A stretch of 64,000 nucleotides of DNA, from positions 62,001 to 126,000 of the forward strand of contig JAGBHK010000022.1 of NCBI GenBank assembly GCA_017935565.1. The letters run 5' to 3'. Source of the DNA: Lachnospiraceae bacterium. GTDB taxonomy: Bacteria; Bacillota; Clostridia; Lachnospirales; Lachnospiraceae. The translations under genes were made by a program, and so were the position numbers. The notes below the pieces were generated by a model that worked only from the letters and a program-made list of their open reading frames with translations, was not told where the DNA came from and ran no database searches. This document shows positions 44,332-53,742 of this stretch, in pieces (the stretch's first letter is position 1; every line of letters starts with the position of its first letter).

Positions 44332-45666
44332 CTGAAAATAAAAAAAGTAGATGACAAGCCTATGGTTATTCATACAAAGCAGAAAATGAAGGTACATAAA
44401 GTAGAGAATACTATTAAACCTATAAATACTTTGAAGGGTAAGCGAAAATGGAAGTTTGGACGAATAAAAGAAAATTTTAGTGAGTCAAGAAAGTCTATAA
44501 AAGCAAAACATAAAAATCTGAAGATGGTTGGTGCAGCAGGTATAAACTGTGCCTTGGATAAGGTTGATGGTGGTGATGAATTAAGGGATGCTACAGTTAT
44601 GGCATATGCATTTTCAAAGCCTATAACTGGTATATCTTCAAAAGGTGCAGCAATGTTTAAAAATAAATTTGTTAAGATGAAGGGTAATGGGATTAAGAAA
44701 GTAAATACTGCCAAAAAGATTGGTAAGAAGTCTGTCAAGAATGTGGCAAATAAGACAGCCAAAAAAGTTGCCAAGGAAACAGCAAAGACCAGTGCAAAAG
44801 AAACGGCAAAAGCTACAGCTAAAGCTACCGTAAAAGTGGCAACAACAGTAGCTACCACGGCAGCAGGTACCACAGTTGCACCGGGAATAGGAACTGCTAT
44901 TGGTATAGGAGCAGGATATGTTGCAGGAGTAGCTATTGATGAAAAGGATACACAAATCACATGCAAGAGTAGAATGCTTAAATTCTTTCTAGATAAGCTT
45001 AATGAACAAAGTAAGCAGAAAGACAGCTTTGCAAAACTTGTAAAAGACTTATTTATCACGGGTGGTAGTTTTATATTAAAGACAATAGGACCTGTAATAG
45101 CATTATCATTATTGACACTTATTCCAATGATTATCATATCGGTATTGCCTATTGTAATCATTGTTGCAATCATATATAATTCACCGCTTGCCATATTTTT
45201 TCCGCCACTTCAGGATGGAGATACTGTTCAAACTGTGACAAGCGCATATGTTGCAGAATTTAACAGGGATGTAAACACATTGGCTGATGAGCATGAAGGA
45301 TATGATATTGGAAAGATTGTTTATGTGGGGTATGATGAAGGAGATACACCTTCAAACTATTATGACATCTTAAACATATATATGGTTAAATATGGTGTCG
45401 AGGATGTAGCAATTATAGTGAATGATACAGCAAGGACAAGGCTACAGGATATTGTTAATGATATGTGTAGCTACACAACATCAACTGGAACAGAGACTGT
45501 AAGAGGTGCCAATGGAAGGAACGAGAGAAAATCTGTATTATATGTTAATGTTACATTAAAAACATATGAAGATATGGCAGATGAGTATAATTTTAACTCA
45601 AACCAAAAAGAATTGTTAGAAAGTATGGTGAGTCAGGAAAGTATTAATTTACTTACAGGCTCATAA
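44332..45666 (+). CDS. CD1108-family mobile element protein, short form
   Basis: About 444 aa. AAAGGAGGTGG lies 6-7 bp before CTG 44332, and that reading gives MKIKKVDDKPMVIHTKQK, the usual CD1108 start, so a CTG start is likely; the first ATG (44362) has no ribosome site. A basic N-terminus is followed by a Lys/Ala/Thr-rich coil (KTAKKVAKETAKTSAKE), a GxGxxxG-like patch and one strong membrane helix (about 235-265). The extracellular part ends NQKELLESMVSQESIN. Longer relatives carry a C-terminal cell-wall hydrolase; here none is present. Confidence 0.75.
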   Translation: MKIKKVDDKPMVIHTKQKMKVHKVENTIKPINTLKGKRKWKFGRIKENFSESRKSIKAKHKNLKMVGAAGINCALDKVDGGDELRDATVMAYAFSKPITGISSKGAAMFKNKFVKMKGNGIKKVNTAKKIGKKSVKNVANKTAKKVAKETAKTSAKETAKATAKATVKVATTVATTAAGTTVAPGIGTAIGIGAGYVAGVAIDEKDTQITCKSRMLKFFLDKLNEQSKQKDSFAKLVKDLFITGGSFILKTIGPVIALSLLTLIPMIIISVLPIVIIVAIIYNSPLAIFFPPLQDGDTVQTVTSAYVAEFNRDVNTLADEHEGYDIGKIVYVGYDEGDTPSNYYDILNIYMVKYGVEDVAIIVNDTARTRLQDIVNDMCSYTTSTGTETVRGANGRNERKSVLYVNVTLKTYEDMADEYNFNSNQKELLESMVSQESINLLTGS

Positions 45667-45672
45667 AGAGAT

Positions 45673-45700
45673 AGGCAGAGTCGGTTGGCTCTGCCTTGTT
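45673..45700 (+). terminator. Short terminator or attenuator
   Basis: AGGCAGAG and CTCTGCCT flank TCGGTTGG right after the CD1108-like gene; the following TTG-TTTAT is T-rich. Confidence 0.65.
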
Positions 45701-45721
45701 TATAAAAAATGGGAGGTAAAG

Positions 45722-46621
45722 ATGAAGATAAATGAAATTATTTTAGGCACAGTAAATGAGAAAGGCTATGAGCGAAACTTTATATGTACATTTGAGACAT
45801 TCGTAAAAAAATATATGCCAAGTGCATGCGAAAATTACTGGGAAGTGGCAGAAATAATCACAGAACTTGAGAAAGTGAAGGAAAAAGGTGATGCTTGTTG
45901 TGAAATGTATTTTTCACCTAATGAAACAATGTATGTAAGATACTGCAAGAATATTTCTGATTTGGAATTGTTTATAACCGGGAGATATAATGAAACAGAG
46001 TGTGAGTTTTATTATGAGCTTTGTGATGAAAAATGTATGGAGATACTTGATAGATTAGGAATCAGTATTAAGGATGAGAAAATAAAGCGACCATATCCTC
46101 ATTACGAGAAAATAGAAAGAGAATATGAGCAGGGTGATATATTACATAACCTTAATGGTAGTGATTATAGAGTAGTTGAAAAACTCACAGATAAGAATCT
46201 GTTACTTATGGAGCTTAAATCCGGTAATTACACAGTTGCCATTGGCGTTGAGTATTATGCCAGATATCCAAAACAAGAAGATGTTAATTCTGAATTGTGT
46301 GAAAAAGGTATTGAGTGGGGGCATGGTATATATCTTGGAAATACACCCTCAACAATTGACTTTAAACTTATTCGTGAAGAGTATGGAAAAAGCAGATATA
46401 TGGATGAAAGTGAACAGGATGAAAAACGAACATATCAGGTAGAAATAGAAGAAAGACTGGCAAGAACAATAGAAGTAGATGCTAAATCCATGGATGAGGC
46501 AATTAATATTGTTAATGAGAAGTATTACAATGAAGAGATAGTTTTGGATGCTGAGGATATGAAGGATGTGAACTTAAAGGTTGTAGGAAGTAAGGCATTA
46601 ACAAGAGAAAAATCAAGATAG
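45722..46621 (+). CDS. DpnD/PcfM-domain protein
   Basis: A 299-aa protein. The N-terminal 230 residues include a YECEFYYELCDEK-like region and EQGDILHNLNGSDYRVVEKL. The C-terminus (TYQVEIEERLARTIEVDAKSMDEAINIVNEKYYN region) fits the DpnD/PcfM family common in conjugative elements. GGGAGG precedes ATG 45722. Function unknown. Confidence 0.75.
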   Translation: MKINEIILGTVNEKGYERNFICTFETFVKKYMPSACENYWEVAEIITELEKVKEKGDACCEMYFSPNETMYVRYCKNISDLELFITGRYNETECEFYYELCDEKCMEILDRLGISIKDEKIKRPYPHYEKIEREYEQGDILHNLNGSDYRVVEKLTDKNLLLMELKSGNYTVAIGVEYYARYPKQEDVNSELCEKGIEWGHGIYLGNTPSTIDFKLIREEYGKSRYMDESEQDEKRTYQVEIEERLARTIEVDAKSMDEAINIVNEKYYNEEIVLDAEDMKDVNLKVVGSKALTREKSR

Positions 46622-46635
46622 TGAGGTATGAATTG

Positions 46636-47004
46636 ATGAGAGAGGGACAGGAATTAGTTAAGAATATGGAATTTTTAGTGAAGGAATTAGAGAAGGAATG
46701 GGAACAGTCAGGTGTGACAAAGGCAAAGGTGGTGTTGGAGGTAGATGATATTGCTGAGGTAAATGAAGTAATATCTAGGAAGATATCAAAAACACAGGAA
46801 TCCATAGAGAATGACACAATGACATTTACACAAAATATGCATCTTGTAAAAGAAAATTACATTCTTTTGCGCTTGTTAAAGAAAATTGTGAAGAAAGAAG
46901 AAAAAGCTATGAATATAGGTGTCGATTATGAAATTAGTATTGCAATGGATAAAGAGGAACTTAAACTTTACAAGACAATGTTTGAGCCAAGGATAGAGGA
47001 ATAA
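46636..47004 (+). CDS. Helical element protein of unknown function
   Basis: About 122 aa, mostly helical and charged (REGQELVKNMEFLVKELEKE start). ATG 46636 has GAGGT 9 bp upstream; a GTG at 46621 overlapping the previous stop is an alternative. It sits in the accessory tail of the transfer region. Not recognised. Confidence 0.6.
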   Translation: MREGQELVKNMEFLVKELEKEWEQSGVTKAKVVLEVDDIAEVNEVISRKISKTQESIENDTMTFTQNMHLVKENYILLRLLKKIVKKEEKAMNIGVDYEISIAMDKEELKLYKTMFEPRIEE

Positions 47005-47059
47005 AGTCATATATGAAAAACACAGTATTTAGCACAAAGAGGCAGAAAGAGAGGTATTT

Positions 47060-47752
47060 ATGAAATATTCAATTAGAGTAAATGAGGTAAAAAATAAGGA
47101 AGGTAACATTAAAGGCTTTGCAACAGTAGTATTTGGTGATTCGTTTAAAATAACTAATATCGCTATACTTGAGAATACAGAACGAGGTGAATTATTTGTA
47201 TCAATGCCAAGATATAAGTCAAATGAACGTGATGAAAATGGTGTTATCTATAAGGATATCTGCAATCCGATAACAAAAGAATTTCGTGAGGAATTGTATG
47301 ATAACATACTTGAGGCTTTTAAAAGACTAAAAGAACAGGATGAGGAACCAGAGCAGGACATTAAAGGTGATAAATCTGTAGAGGAACCAGAGTTTTTCGT
47401 AACGGTTACACCGTTTGAAAGAGAAGGCAGCAACATCAAGGGGCTTGCACGTATTTATTTTGAAGACAGTTTTATTGTCAATAATATAAATATCCTTCAG
47501 GGTAAGGAAAGTTTGTTTATTGCGATGCCATCGTATAAGACAAAGCAGGTGGATGAGCAGGGTAAGGCTGTGTATCAGGATATCTGCTATCCTGTGACGA
47601 AGGAGTTTAGGGAAAAGCTCTATGGCACAATTCTTGAGGAGTATGAAATGGAGAAGCAAGAGCAGATGGAGTGGGCAAAGAATGACAAAAGTGAAGATAC
47701 AATGAAAAAATACAGATTTGCAAAAATTGACAATGATAAGTCTGTAAGATAA
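47060..47752 (+). CDS. Tandem SpoVG-like protein
   Basis: A 230-aa protein with two SpoVG-type domains in tandem. Repeat 1 has KGFATVVFGDSFKITNIAIL, LFVSMPRYKS and DICNPITKEFREELY. Repeat 2 has KGLARIYFEDSFIVNNINIL, LFIAMPSYKT and DICYPVTKEFREKLY. SpoVG proteins bind nucleic acids and normally are single-domain dimers of about 90 aa; this is a fused pair. It is the last recognisable gene of the transfer backbone before the quorum-sensing cargo. Confidence 0.85.
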   Translation: MKYSIRVNEVKNKEGNIKGFATVVFGDSFKITNIAILENTERGELFVSMPRYKSNERDENGVIYKDICNPITKEFREELYDNILEAFKRLKEQDEEPEQDIKGDKSVEEPEFFVTVTPFEREGSNIKGLARIYFEDSFIVNNINILQGKESLFIAMPSYKTKQVDEQGKAVYQDICYPVTKEFREKLYGTILEEYEMEKQEQMEWAKNDKSEDTMKKYRFAKIDNDKSVR

Positions 47753-48158
47753 GAAAAAGGTTGAAAACGTAATGTTCACGCTTAAAAAGGATGCTTTAAT
47801 TAAATATAATAGCATTATTGGTAAAGGCTCTGCTGTTGAAAGATAATACAGAAATAATAAGTTAAATGAAGTCAATTTTTTATTAGATAATACTTTTTTA
47901 ATAGTATACAAATTTATAGGTATAATAAAAATATAAGTTTATAGATTTTTAGGTGCAAAAATGGCACTTTAAATGTCGAAAATGGCGCGTTGCTCCTTGA
48001 AAATTAAAAAATAATGTAAATTAAAAGTATTATAAATGTGCAAGGAGATGGTTGGGAGAAAATAATAGAATTATTGATATTTTATTAAAGTAGCAATTGA
48101 TGAGTAAAATGAAAAAGGGTTTAATTTTAATGTTTTACCCTAAGATTGGAGGATTATT
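47753..48158. other. Junction between transfer backbone and quorum-sensing cargo
   Basis: A 400-bp gap. A short frame at 47772-47849 (MFTLKKDALIKYNSIIGKGS start) lacks a ribosome site and may be a fragment. The region carries LytTR-type operator 1 and the promoter for the secreted-protein operon. No other gene seen. Confidence 0.55.
47957..48021 (+). promoter_or_regulatory. LytTR operator 1 and promoter
   Basis: Half sites ATGGCAC (47961-47967) and ATGGCGC (47982-47988), 21 bp apart, flank AAATGTCG. A likely -10, TAAATT, starts 27-28 bp after the second half site. The same layout recurs at three other places in the window. It should put the secreted-protein/ABC operon under AgrA-like control. 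Confidence 0.85.
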
Positions 48159-48581
48159 ATGAACAAAATTGTAAAAAACATTATCGCATTAATGATGGTA
48201 CTTGTTGTGGTGTCAACAATGTCACAAAGTGTATCAGCGGAAACCTTTTACTGGTCGGCAACAAAAACACCAGGTATGACTAGTGATTATGATACGGTAA
48301 AGATTGCTTTGTATAAAGGTACAATGACATTTAAAGTTACTGATTTGAACGGAAGTTGTAGTTATTTAGTAGGACAATGTGAAAGCCTACATTCTAATTT
48401 GTATTATATTAATAATACAGCTAAAAATGTTAAGATAAGTGTTGAAAATGGTACCCAAACTTTTATTATGGCATTTTCAAGTGCTGGAGAGAAGGAAGAT
48501 TATATGTATCTTAAATGTTCAGTTGAACATAATGCATCTGTTGGTCAGTTAGCAGCTGCAGCGGGAATAATATATTTCTAA
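48159..48581 (+). CDS. Small secreted protein under Agr-type operator
   Basis: A 140-aa protein with a classical signal peptide (MNKIVKNIIALMMVLVVVST, cleavage probably after SVSA). The mature part of about 112 aa has three Cys (NGSCSYLVGQCES and LKCSVEH) and ends in a hydrophobic AAAAGIIYF. No family recognised. It is followed at once by a membrane protein and an ABC transporter and preceded by operator 1. A bacteriocin-like or signalling role is plausible by context only. GGAGG precedes the ATG. Confidence 0.7.
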   Translation: MNKIVKNIIALMMVLVVVSTMSQSVSAETFYWSATKTPGMTSDYDTVKIALYKGTMTFKVTDLNGSCSYLVGQCESLHSNLYYINNTAKNVKISVENGTQTFIMAFSSAGEKEDYMYLKCSVEHNASVGQLAAAAGIIYF

Positions 48582-48582
48582 T

Positions 48583-49821
48583 ATGAGGAACAGGTTTATG
48601 AAAAAGAATAGGACTAAAGTGTTAATAATCAGTGTATTGTTGATAATAGTTTCTTCGTTGCTTATTGCATTTTTATTATTTCGAAAAGAAGACACATCAA
48701 AAGAAGGTGTGGAATTGGATAGGGTAAAGGAATTGTTATCAACGGATTTAGATGAATTAAAGAATGGTAAGTATAGCAACTTGATATATCATGAGTTTGA
48801 TTTATCGCTTGATGATGTAAAAGGTGTGTATAAATTAGAGATAGAATCTGATAACAGTTACCAAGAACGTTCATTTCTTGAAAATTTTGAAATAATGAAA
48901 AGTGTTATTGATAAGTTTTTTAATGCTGATTTTGATAAGTCGTATATTGTAGCTGATTTTCCGTTTGAAGATGGCACAGAGTATATTGAATTTAACAAAA
49001 TTACGTCAAAATGTGCAGATAAAAAATATAATATGGACAGAAACACATATTTATTCGGAAATAATACATCTGAAGGCGGATATATGGTTCAAATATCAGA
49101 ATCGCTTATTAATACATGGTTTTCTAGATTTGGTTTGGGCTCAATTATGCCGTCTCAACTTGAAATCAAAAATGTATATACATATATATCGGGTAATAGA
49201 CAAGGTGAAGATGTAATGTTGAATTTGAAGGATGGAACAATAAGTCTTTCGACAATGGAAGAAAAGGTGTTGGCCTTTTTAAATCAAAATTTTCCAATGC
49301 CAGTGAGTGATGGAATTACCTTTGGAATAGGCGAGGCAAGGGTATTGGATAATGGAGAGTATGATGGTGTGAGTTTTAAAGCAAGACGAATATATAAAGG
49401 TGTTCCATTCGAATATGGTTCAAATATATCAACTGGTATGTATATAGATAAATATGATAGTGATTGTGGTGAAGTGGCTTATGCAGAATCAAGTGCACCG
49501 GATACTATGTTGGCTTTTGGTAACATAAACGGTACGGTTGTTGAAACTGAATGCATATCTAAAATTCTTACAGTAGGTGATGCACTAAATATTTTATCTA
49601 AACAAGTAGGTGATAACTCGGTTTATGATGTATATGGCATAGAGTTAGTTTACAGAGATGATGATATACCAGAAGAGAAGAAGAATGAAATAGACGATAT
49701 ATTAGTTCCGAAATGGAAAATTATCACGGTAAATCAAAATGATGATAAATACACAATGTTTTATGTGGATGTAGTATCAGGCGAAATAACAGAAAGATTT
49801 GAGTATTATTATGGTAATTAA
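48583..49821 (+). CDS. Membrane-anchored extracellular protein
   Basis: A 412-aa protein with one N-terminal membrane helix (about 13-33) and a large outside domain containing FFNADFDKSYIVADFPFEDG, NRQGEDVMLNLKDG and a late WKIITVNQNDDKYTMFYVDVVSGEI, which resembles PepSY-like or regulatory ectodomains but is not assignable. It begins 1 bp after the secreted protein gene and overlaps the next permease by 11 bp. It may be an immunity or accessory protein of the transporter. Confidence 0.65.
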   Translation: MRNRFMKKNRTKVLIISVLLIIVSSLLIAFLLFRKEDTSKEGVELDRVKELLSTDLDELKNGKYSNLIYHEFDLSLDDVKGVYKLEIESDNSYQERSFLENFEIMKSVIDKFFNADFDKSYIVADFPFEDGTEYIEFNKITSKCADKKYNMDRNTYLFGNNTSEGGYMVQISESLINTWFSRFGLGSIMPSQLEIKNVYTYISGNRQGEDVMLNLKDGTISLSTMEEKVLAFLNQNFPMPVSDGITFGIGEARVLDNGEYDGVSFKARRIYKGVPFEYGSNISTGMYIDKYDSDCGEVAYAESSAPDTMLAFGNINGTVVETECISKILTVGDALNILSKQVGDNSVYDVYGIELVYRDDDIPEEKKNEIDDILVPKWKIITVNQNDDKYTMFYVDVVSGEITERFEYYYGN

Positions 49822-50569
49822 ATTGTACACAAAAAGGATTCTTTTTAATAAACTTTTTTGGCTGTCAGTAATGGCAGCCTTGTTCTTGTTAATGGGTTCT
49901 ACGGTATATGTAGATATATTAAGTGGAAAACAGTATATGTTTTATAATTTGATTTATGACGATATGCTTAAGGAATTGGTATATAATGGTCAGATATCTT
50001 TACATAACATAATGCTTGGGTTTGATAGTAGTTATCTATGGATGTTTTGTCCAATTATTGTGGGAATACCGTGCATAATGACGAAAAAGATAGAACGTTT
50101 TGTATTATTTAGAAGTGATAAAAGAAAGTATGTGTTTGGTAAATTCTTTTTAAATATTCTAGCAGGTGGCTTGATGTTGTTTATTGCGTATCTTGTTTAT
50201 GTAAGTATAGCTGTTGTAATACTTAAAGATAATATATGGGATATTAACCTTGTAAAGAAAATGTTATCAGTATTTTGTTGGGGAATTATGAGCGCTATAC
50301 CATGTAATCTGTTATGTGAATTCCTTGAAAATAAGTATTTGATACTATGTATTCCATTTGTGTTAAATTACTTTATGTATATGTTTGTTCCAGGGTGGTT
50401 CACATATGATGTTGGAAAGTACATTGATCCATCAGGATATCAAATATTTTTTTTGCATGATAAAAAAACGATTATCACATATTTGCTGATTAGTGCATTT
50501 GTAATAGGCATAAGTACGATTTTTAAGTGGATTATGGCTGAGAGAAGGTGTGATTGTGGACAGAAATAA
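49811..50569 (+). CDS. ABC transporter permease
   Basis: About 252 aa with six predicted membrane helices. The first follows KLYTKRILFNKLFWLSVMA. It resembles ABC-2-type permeases of bacteriocin or lantibiotic export/immunity systems. ATG 49811 was chosen over an upstream TTG. It overlaps its neighbours on both sides, which shows one operon with the second permease and ATPase. Confidence 0.75.
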   Translation: MVIKLYTKRILFNKLFWLSVMAALFLLMGSTVYVDILSGKQYMFYNLIYDDMLKELVYNGQISLHNIMLGFDSSYLWMFCPIIVGIPCIMTKKIERFVLFRSDKRKYVFGKFFLNILAGGLMLFIAYLVYVSIAVVILKDNIWDINLVKKMLSVFCWGIMSAIPCNLLCEFLENKYLILCIPFVLNYFMYMFVPGWFTYDVGKYIDPSGYQIFFLHDKKTIITYLLISAFVIGISTIFKWIMAERRCDCGQK

Positions 50570-51419
50570 GATATTGAGAATGGCAAAAAATGAATATGTA
50601 AAATGGATTACTAATCCGAAAATGATTATATTGGTTGTAATGCTTATATTTGCATATGATTATGTGATTTTAGAATTAAGCGATGCGGCTGATAAGATGA
50701 ATGTCAATATACAGATTTTTGAAGGATTTATAGGTATTTCTAACTCGCAAGTACTTATAATGATTATTCCGATTGTATTTATTGGACTTATGGGAGACTT
50801 TCCAAGAACCGATGGAAATTCAATGCTATACATTTATAGAATTGGCAAGACGAATTGGCTTATGGGTCAGGTGTTATTTTTGATGATGGCATCAGTAACG
50901 TATCTTGCTTTATTGATAGGATTTAGCATCGCTACACTATCTGGAAAATCATATTTTTCTGATAAATGGAGTGAAGTAACGACAAAATATTATCTATTTG
51001 CACCGAATGATTATGAAAGTAATGTGGCAAAGCTTACTACTGGAAGACTATATAACAATCTAAAACCGACAGAAGCTATGGCGAATATAGTGGTATTAAT
51101 GTTTCTGTTGATGATATTGATTTCTATGATGTTATTGGTTGCATTTATATGTAAAAGAAAAATTGCAGGAATGGTAATAACTATAGGCATAATGTGTATG
51201 GGAAATGTTTTTGCATATATGGAAAATAACACAAGATGGCTATTCCCAAGCAGTCATGCAATATTAGAGATGCATTTTGATGAAATATATAAGGAACCTG
51301 TTATGGATATGTGTTGGTCTTATATGTATTACATACTCGGGATAGCTGTATTATTCATAATAGCACTGGTAAATGTTGATAAATATGATTTTTCTAAGAT
51401 ACAGGAATTGGAGGAATAA
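50550..51419 (+). CDS. ABC transporter permease
   Basis: A 289-aa polytopic protein (about six helices) with an early cytoplasmic segment NEYVKWITNPKM and a long external loop (GKSYFSDKWSEVTTKYYLF region). It is the second ABC-2-type permease of the set. GTG 50550 follows GAGAAGG and overlaps the preceding gene by 20 bp. It is directly followed by the ATPase. Confidence 0.75.
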   Translation: MIVDRNKILRMAKNEYVKWITNPKMIILVVMLIFAYDYVILELSDAADKMNVNIQIFEGFIGISNSQVLIMIIPIVFIGLMGDFPRTDGNSMLYIYRIGKTNWLMGQVLFLMMASVTYLALLIGFSIATLSGKSYFSDKWSEVTTKYYLFAPNDYESNVAKLTTGRLYNNLKPTEAMANIVVLMFLLMILISMMLLVAFICKRKIAGMVITIGIMCMGNVFAYMENNTRWLFPSSHAILEMHFDEIYKEPVMDMCWSYMYYILGIAVLFIIALVNVDKYDFSKIQELEE

Positions 51420-51420
51420 A

Positions 51421-52050
51421 ATGATTCATATTAATAATTTATCATTGAAAATAAAAGAAGATGTTATATTATCTGATATTACCCTGAATATAAAAAAAGG
51501 AAAAATCACAGGTCTTGTTGGAAGGAATGGATGTGGAAAAACAATGCTTATGAAGTGTATTACAGGCTTTGTAAGACCGACAAGTGGAGAGGTGATTTTT
51601 GATAATAAGAAAATTGGTATAGATATTGATTTTCCAGACAATACGGGGATAATTATCGAAACACCTTCGTTCGTGCCATATTATACAGGACTAAAAAATC
51701 TTATGGAACTTGCTATGCTTCAAAAAAAGATAGGAAAGAAGGAAGTTGAAGCTGCATTAAAGCAGGTTGGATTATATGAGGCAAGAAACAAAATGGTTAG
51801 GAAATATAGCTTGGGAATGAAGCAAAGATTAGGAATAGCCCAAGCTTTGATGGAACACCCGGATACACTTATATTAGATGAACCTATGAATGGATTGGAT
51901 AACGAATGTGTAAAAATGGTGCGTAATATTTTGATGAAGCTTAAAGAAGAAGGTAAAACAATACTTCTTGTTAGTCACAATGCGGAAGATATTAGAGTTT
52001 TGTGTGATGAAATATATGAAATGGATAAGGGAAAGATAATTGTGGGGTAG
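51421..52050 (+). CDS. ABC transporter ATP-binding protein
   Basis: A 209-aa ATPase with Walker A GLVGRNGCGKTMLM, Q-loop region around GIIIETPSF, signature YSLGMKQRLGIAQALMEHP, Walker B TLILDEPMNGLD and H-loop LLVSHNAED. It forms an exporter or immunity transporter with the two permeases. ATG 51421 has TTGGAGGAAT upstream and lies 1 bp after the permease stop. Confidence 0.9.
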   Translation: MIHINNLSLKIKEDVILSDITLNIKKGKITGLVGRNGCGKTMLMKCITGFVRPTSGEVIFDNKKIGIDIDFPDNTGIIIETPSFVPYYTGLKNLMELAMLQKKIGKKEVEAALKQVGLYEARNKMVRKYSLGMKQRLGIAQALMEHPDTLILDEPMNGLDNECVKMVRNILMKLKEEGKTILLVSHNAEDIRVLCDEIYEMDKGKIIVG

Positions 52051-52147
52051 ATTTATGAGAAAAAGAATTCATATTTTTGGATAGGTGTTTAATGGGTACG
52101 AAATGGATTGTCATAGATTTAAATTTATCGCATAGGAGGAAGTTTCA

Positions 52148-53135
52148 ATGAGAATATTATTGAGAAATATTGCTATTTTTTTTGTGTTTAACAATAAGTA
52201 TGATTTCTACAGTTGAAATTTATGCTAATGATAATATCAGTACTATTATTAGTGAAGAAACGGATGTGTTACAAAGTAATACAGATGATGGAAATAATAA
52301 TAATGTGGAAAATATTATAAAAATAAACGAAAAATTATACGATTTATATGGTACATGGACATCAATTATAGCAATAATTGCTATTTTGATTACAATATTA
52401 GGATTTGCTGTGCCATTATACAATAGTAAAAAAATTGATAGAAAGATTGAAAATGCTATTTGTGAAATAAAAAAAGAGAATGAATTGATAAATAAAAAAC
52501 AGCTATTGCTGAACAATGCATTAATGCTATCAGCATCATCGAATTATTACTCATCTAATAAAATACTAAATAGACTTGTTGAAACAGACAAGAGTAATAG
52601 TTATTTGCATCTGCTTATAGGTAGAAATATATTTCATAAATACGAAACTGTATATATCGAAAGAGAATTGGATTACGATGAAATAAATGAAATAGAAAAA
52701 GCGATTAAACATTTTTTGTTTGTGGCTGATAATAGTGATAAGGATGAAGAATATTATGAACTTGGTTCTGTTTTTTCAGACAGTATTATTCATGAGTTAT
52801 GTATGCTAACAAATAGGTTGATAGAATTTTCTATAATGCATGAGTATACTGGAAATTATCATAAGTTAGCAATAAGGGTAATAAAAGCGATTGAGGATTT
52901 GCTGGGGATTAAAGAATTTGATGATATAGTTAATGAAGAACAAAGCAATGTTCATATAATGAATTACATTATTCTTAATCATATGTTGGCGAAAAGTTAC
53001 TTGCATTATGGAAATATCAAAGCGAAAGAGCAATATGAGTATACCATTAAGTTGTACTCTATATCAAAGGAATTAGATTATGAAAAAGAAATAAATGATT
53101 GCTATGAAGCGATAAATTCAATATTAAAACGATGA
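52148..53135 (+). pseudogene. Secreted/membrane TPR-like protein, signal peptide frameshifted
   Basis: AGGAGGAAG precedes ATG 52148, which starts MRILLRNIAI and then runs out of frame through eight T (52177-52184). Removing one T continues FLCLTISMISTVEIYA, a complete signal peptide, into the long frame that ends at 53135. The protein would be about 328 aa: signal, charged linker, one membrane helix (IIAIIAILITILGFAV), coiled coil and a helical domain with TPR-like spacing. Function unknown. The lesion is a homopolymer length change, so an assembly error is possible. Confidence 0.65.
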
Positions 53136-53148
53136 AAAAGGAGAGGAG

Positions 53149-53213
53149 AGTGTTATAGAGCTAGAAAGAACGAAATAGTTTAACACACTCTAATTCTCTA
53201 TAACACTTTTTCT
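53149..53213. terminator. Convergent bidirectional terminator
   Basis: AGTGTTATAGAG (53149-53160) and CTCTATAACACT (53196-53207) are perfect 12-bp complements, followed by T run. It lies between the convergent 52148 gene and the minus-strand XRE gene. Confidence 0.65.
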
Positions 53214-53457
53214 ACTTACCGTCTATGAGGTATTCATAGCTAACATCAAAAATTTCTGTTAATACTTTTAATTCAAAGTCGGTTACATATCTTTTGTTTG
53301 TTTCGATTCTGGTAATGACATTTTTATCTATATCATATCCAGCGAGTTGAAATCTATGTGCTAAGTCTCTTTGGGATAAATGGTGTTGTTTTCTTAGTTC
53401 AATAAGACGTTTACTGATAAGGTTTTTACCACCATCTGCAGTTCTTGGTTTTAACAT
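53212..53457 (-). CDS. XRE-family regulator
   Basis: About 81 aa with a single HTH: LISKRLIELRKQHHLSQRDLAHRF, then YDIDKNVITRIETNKRYVTDFELK and VSYEYLIDGK. The start (MLKPRTADGGK) was chosen because AAGAAGGA lies 6-7 bp upstream on the minus strand; an upstream ATG adds seven residues. It is the only minus-strand gene in the quorum-sensing region and is divergent from agrB, with operator 2 between them. Confidence 0.85.
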   Translation of the reverse strand: MLKPRTADGGKNLISKRLIELRKQHHLSQRDLAHRFQLAGYDIDKNVITRIETNKRYVTDFELKVLTEIFDVSYEYLIDGK

Positions 53458-53642
53458 AAATATCCTTCTTTCACTCATTATATCAATATATTTTGTCTCA
53501 TTTTTGCAATTTTATATTGATTTTAAATCAGAAACAGGTTAAAATCGGTTGTAAAAGTGATACAAAATCTTTTGAGTATATGCTTGTCAATTGAATTTTT
53601 ATTGGCAATTATAGAAAATGTAGAAAAAATATGGTTTTGTAC

Positions 53643-53708
53643 AAAAATGGCACATCAAATGTCGAAAAAGGCACATTGAATAATGTGTAAAAGAAAGAAT
53701 GATATATT
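53643..53708 (+). promoter_or_regulatory. LytTR operator 2 and agrB promoter
   Basis: Half sites ATGGCAC (53647-53653) and AAGGCAC (53668-53674), 21 bp apart, flank AAATGTCG. TATATT at 53703-53708 begins 28 bp after the second half site. It should give positive feedback on agrB and the following kinase genes. Confidence 0.85.
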
Positions 53709-53742
53709 TTTCAACGAATAAATAAGTTTGGAGATAAAATAT

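Noticed and set aside
44370-45194. Minus-strand frame of 274 codons
   Set aside because: It is the antisense of the Lys/Ala/Thr-rich CD1108-like gene; composition bias removes stops. No ribosome site.
47327-47911. Minus-strand frame of 194 codons over the SpoVG gene
   Set aside because: Antisense of a clearly coding gene with two recognisable domains; no start signals.
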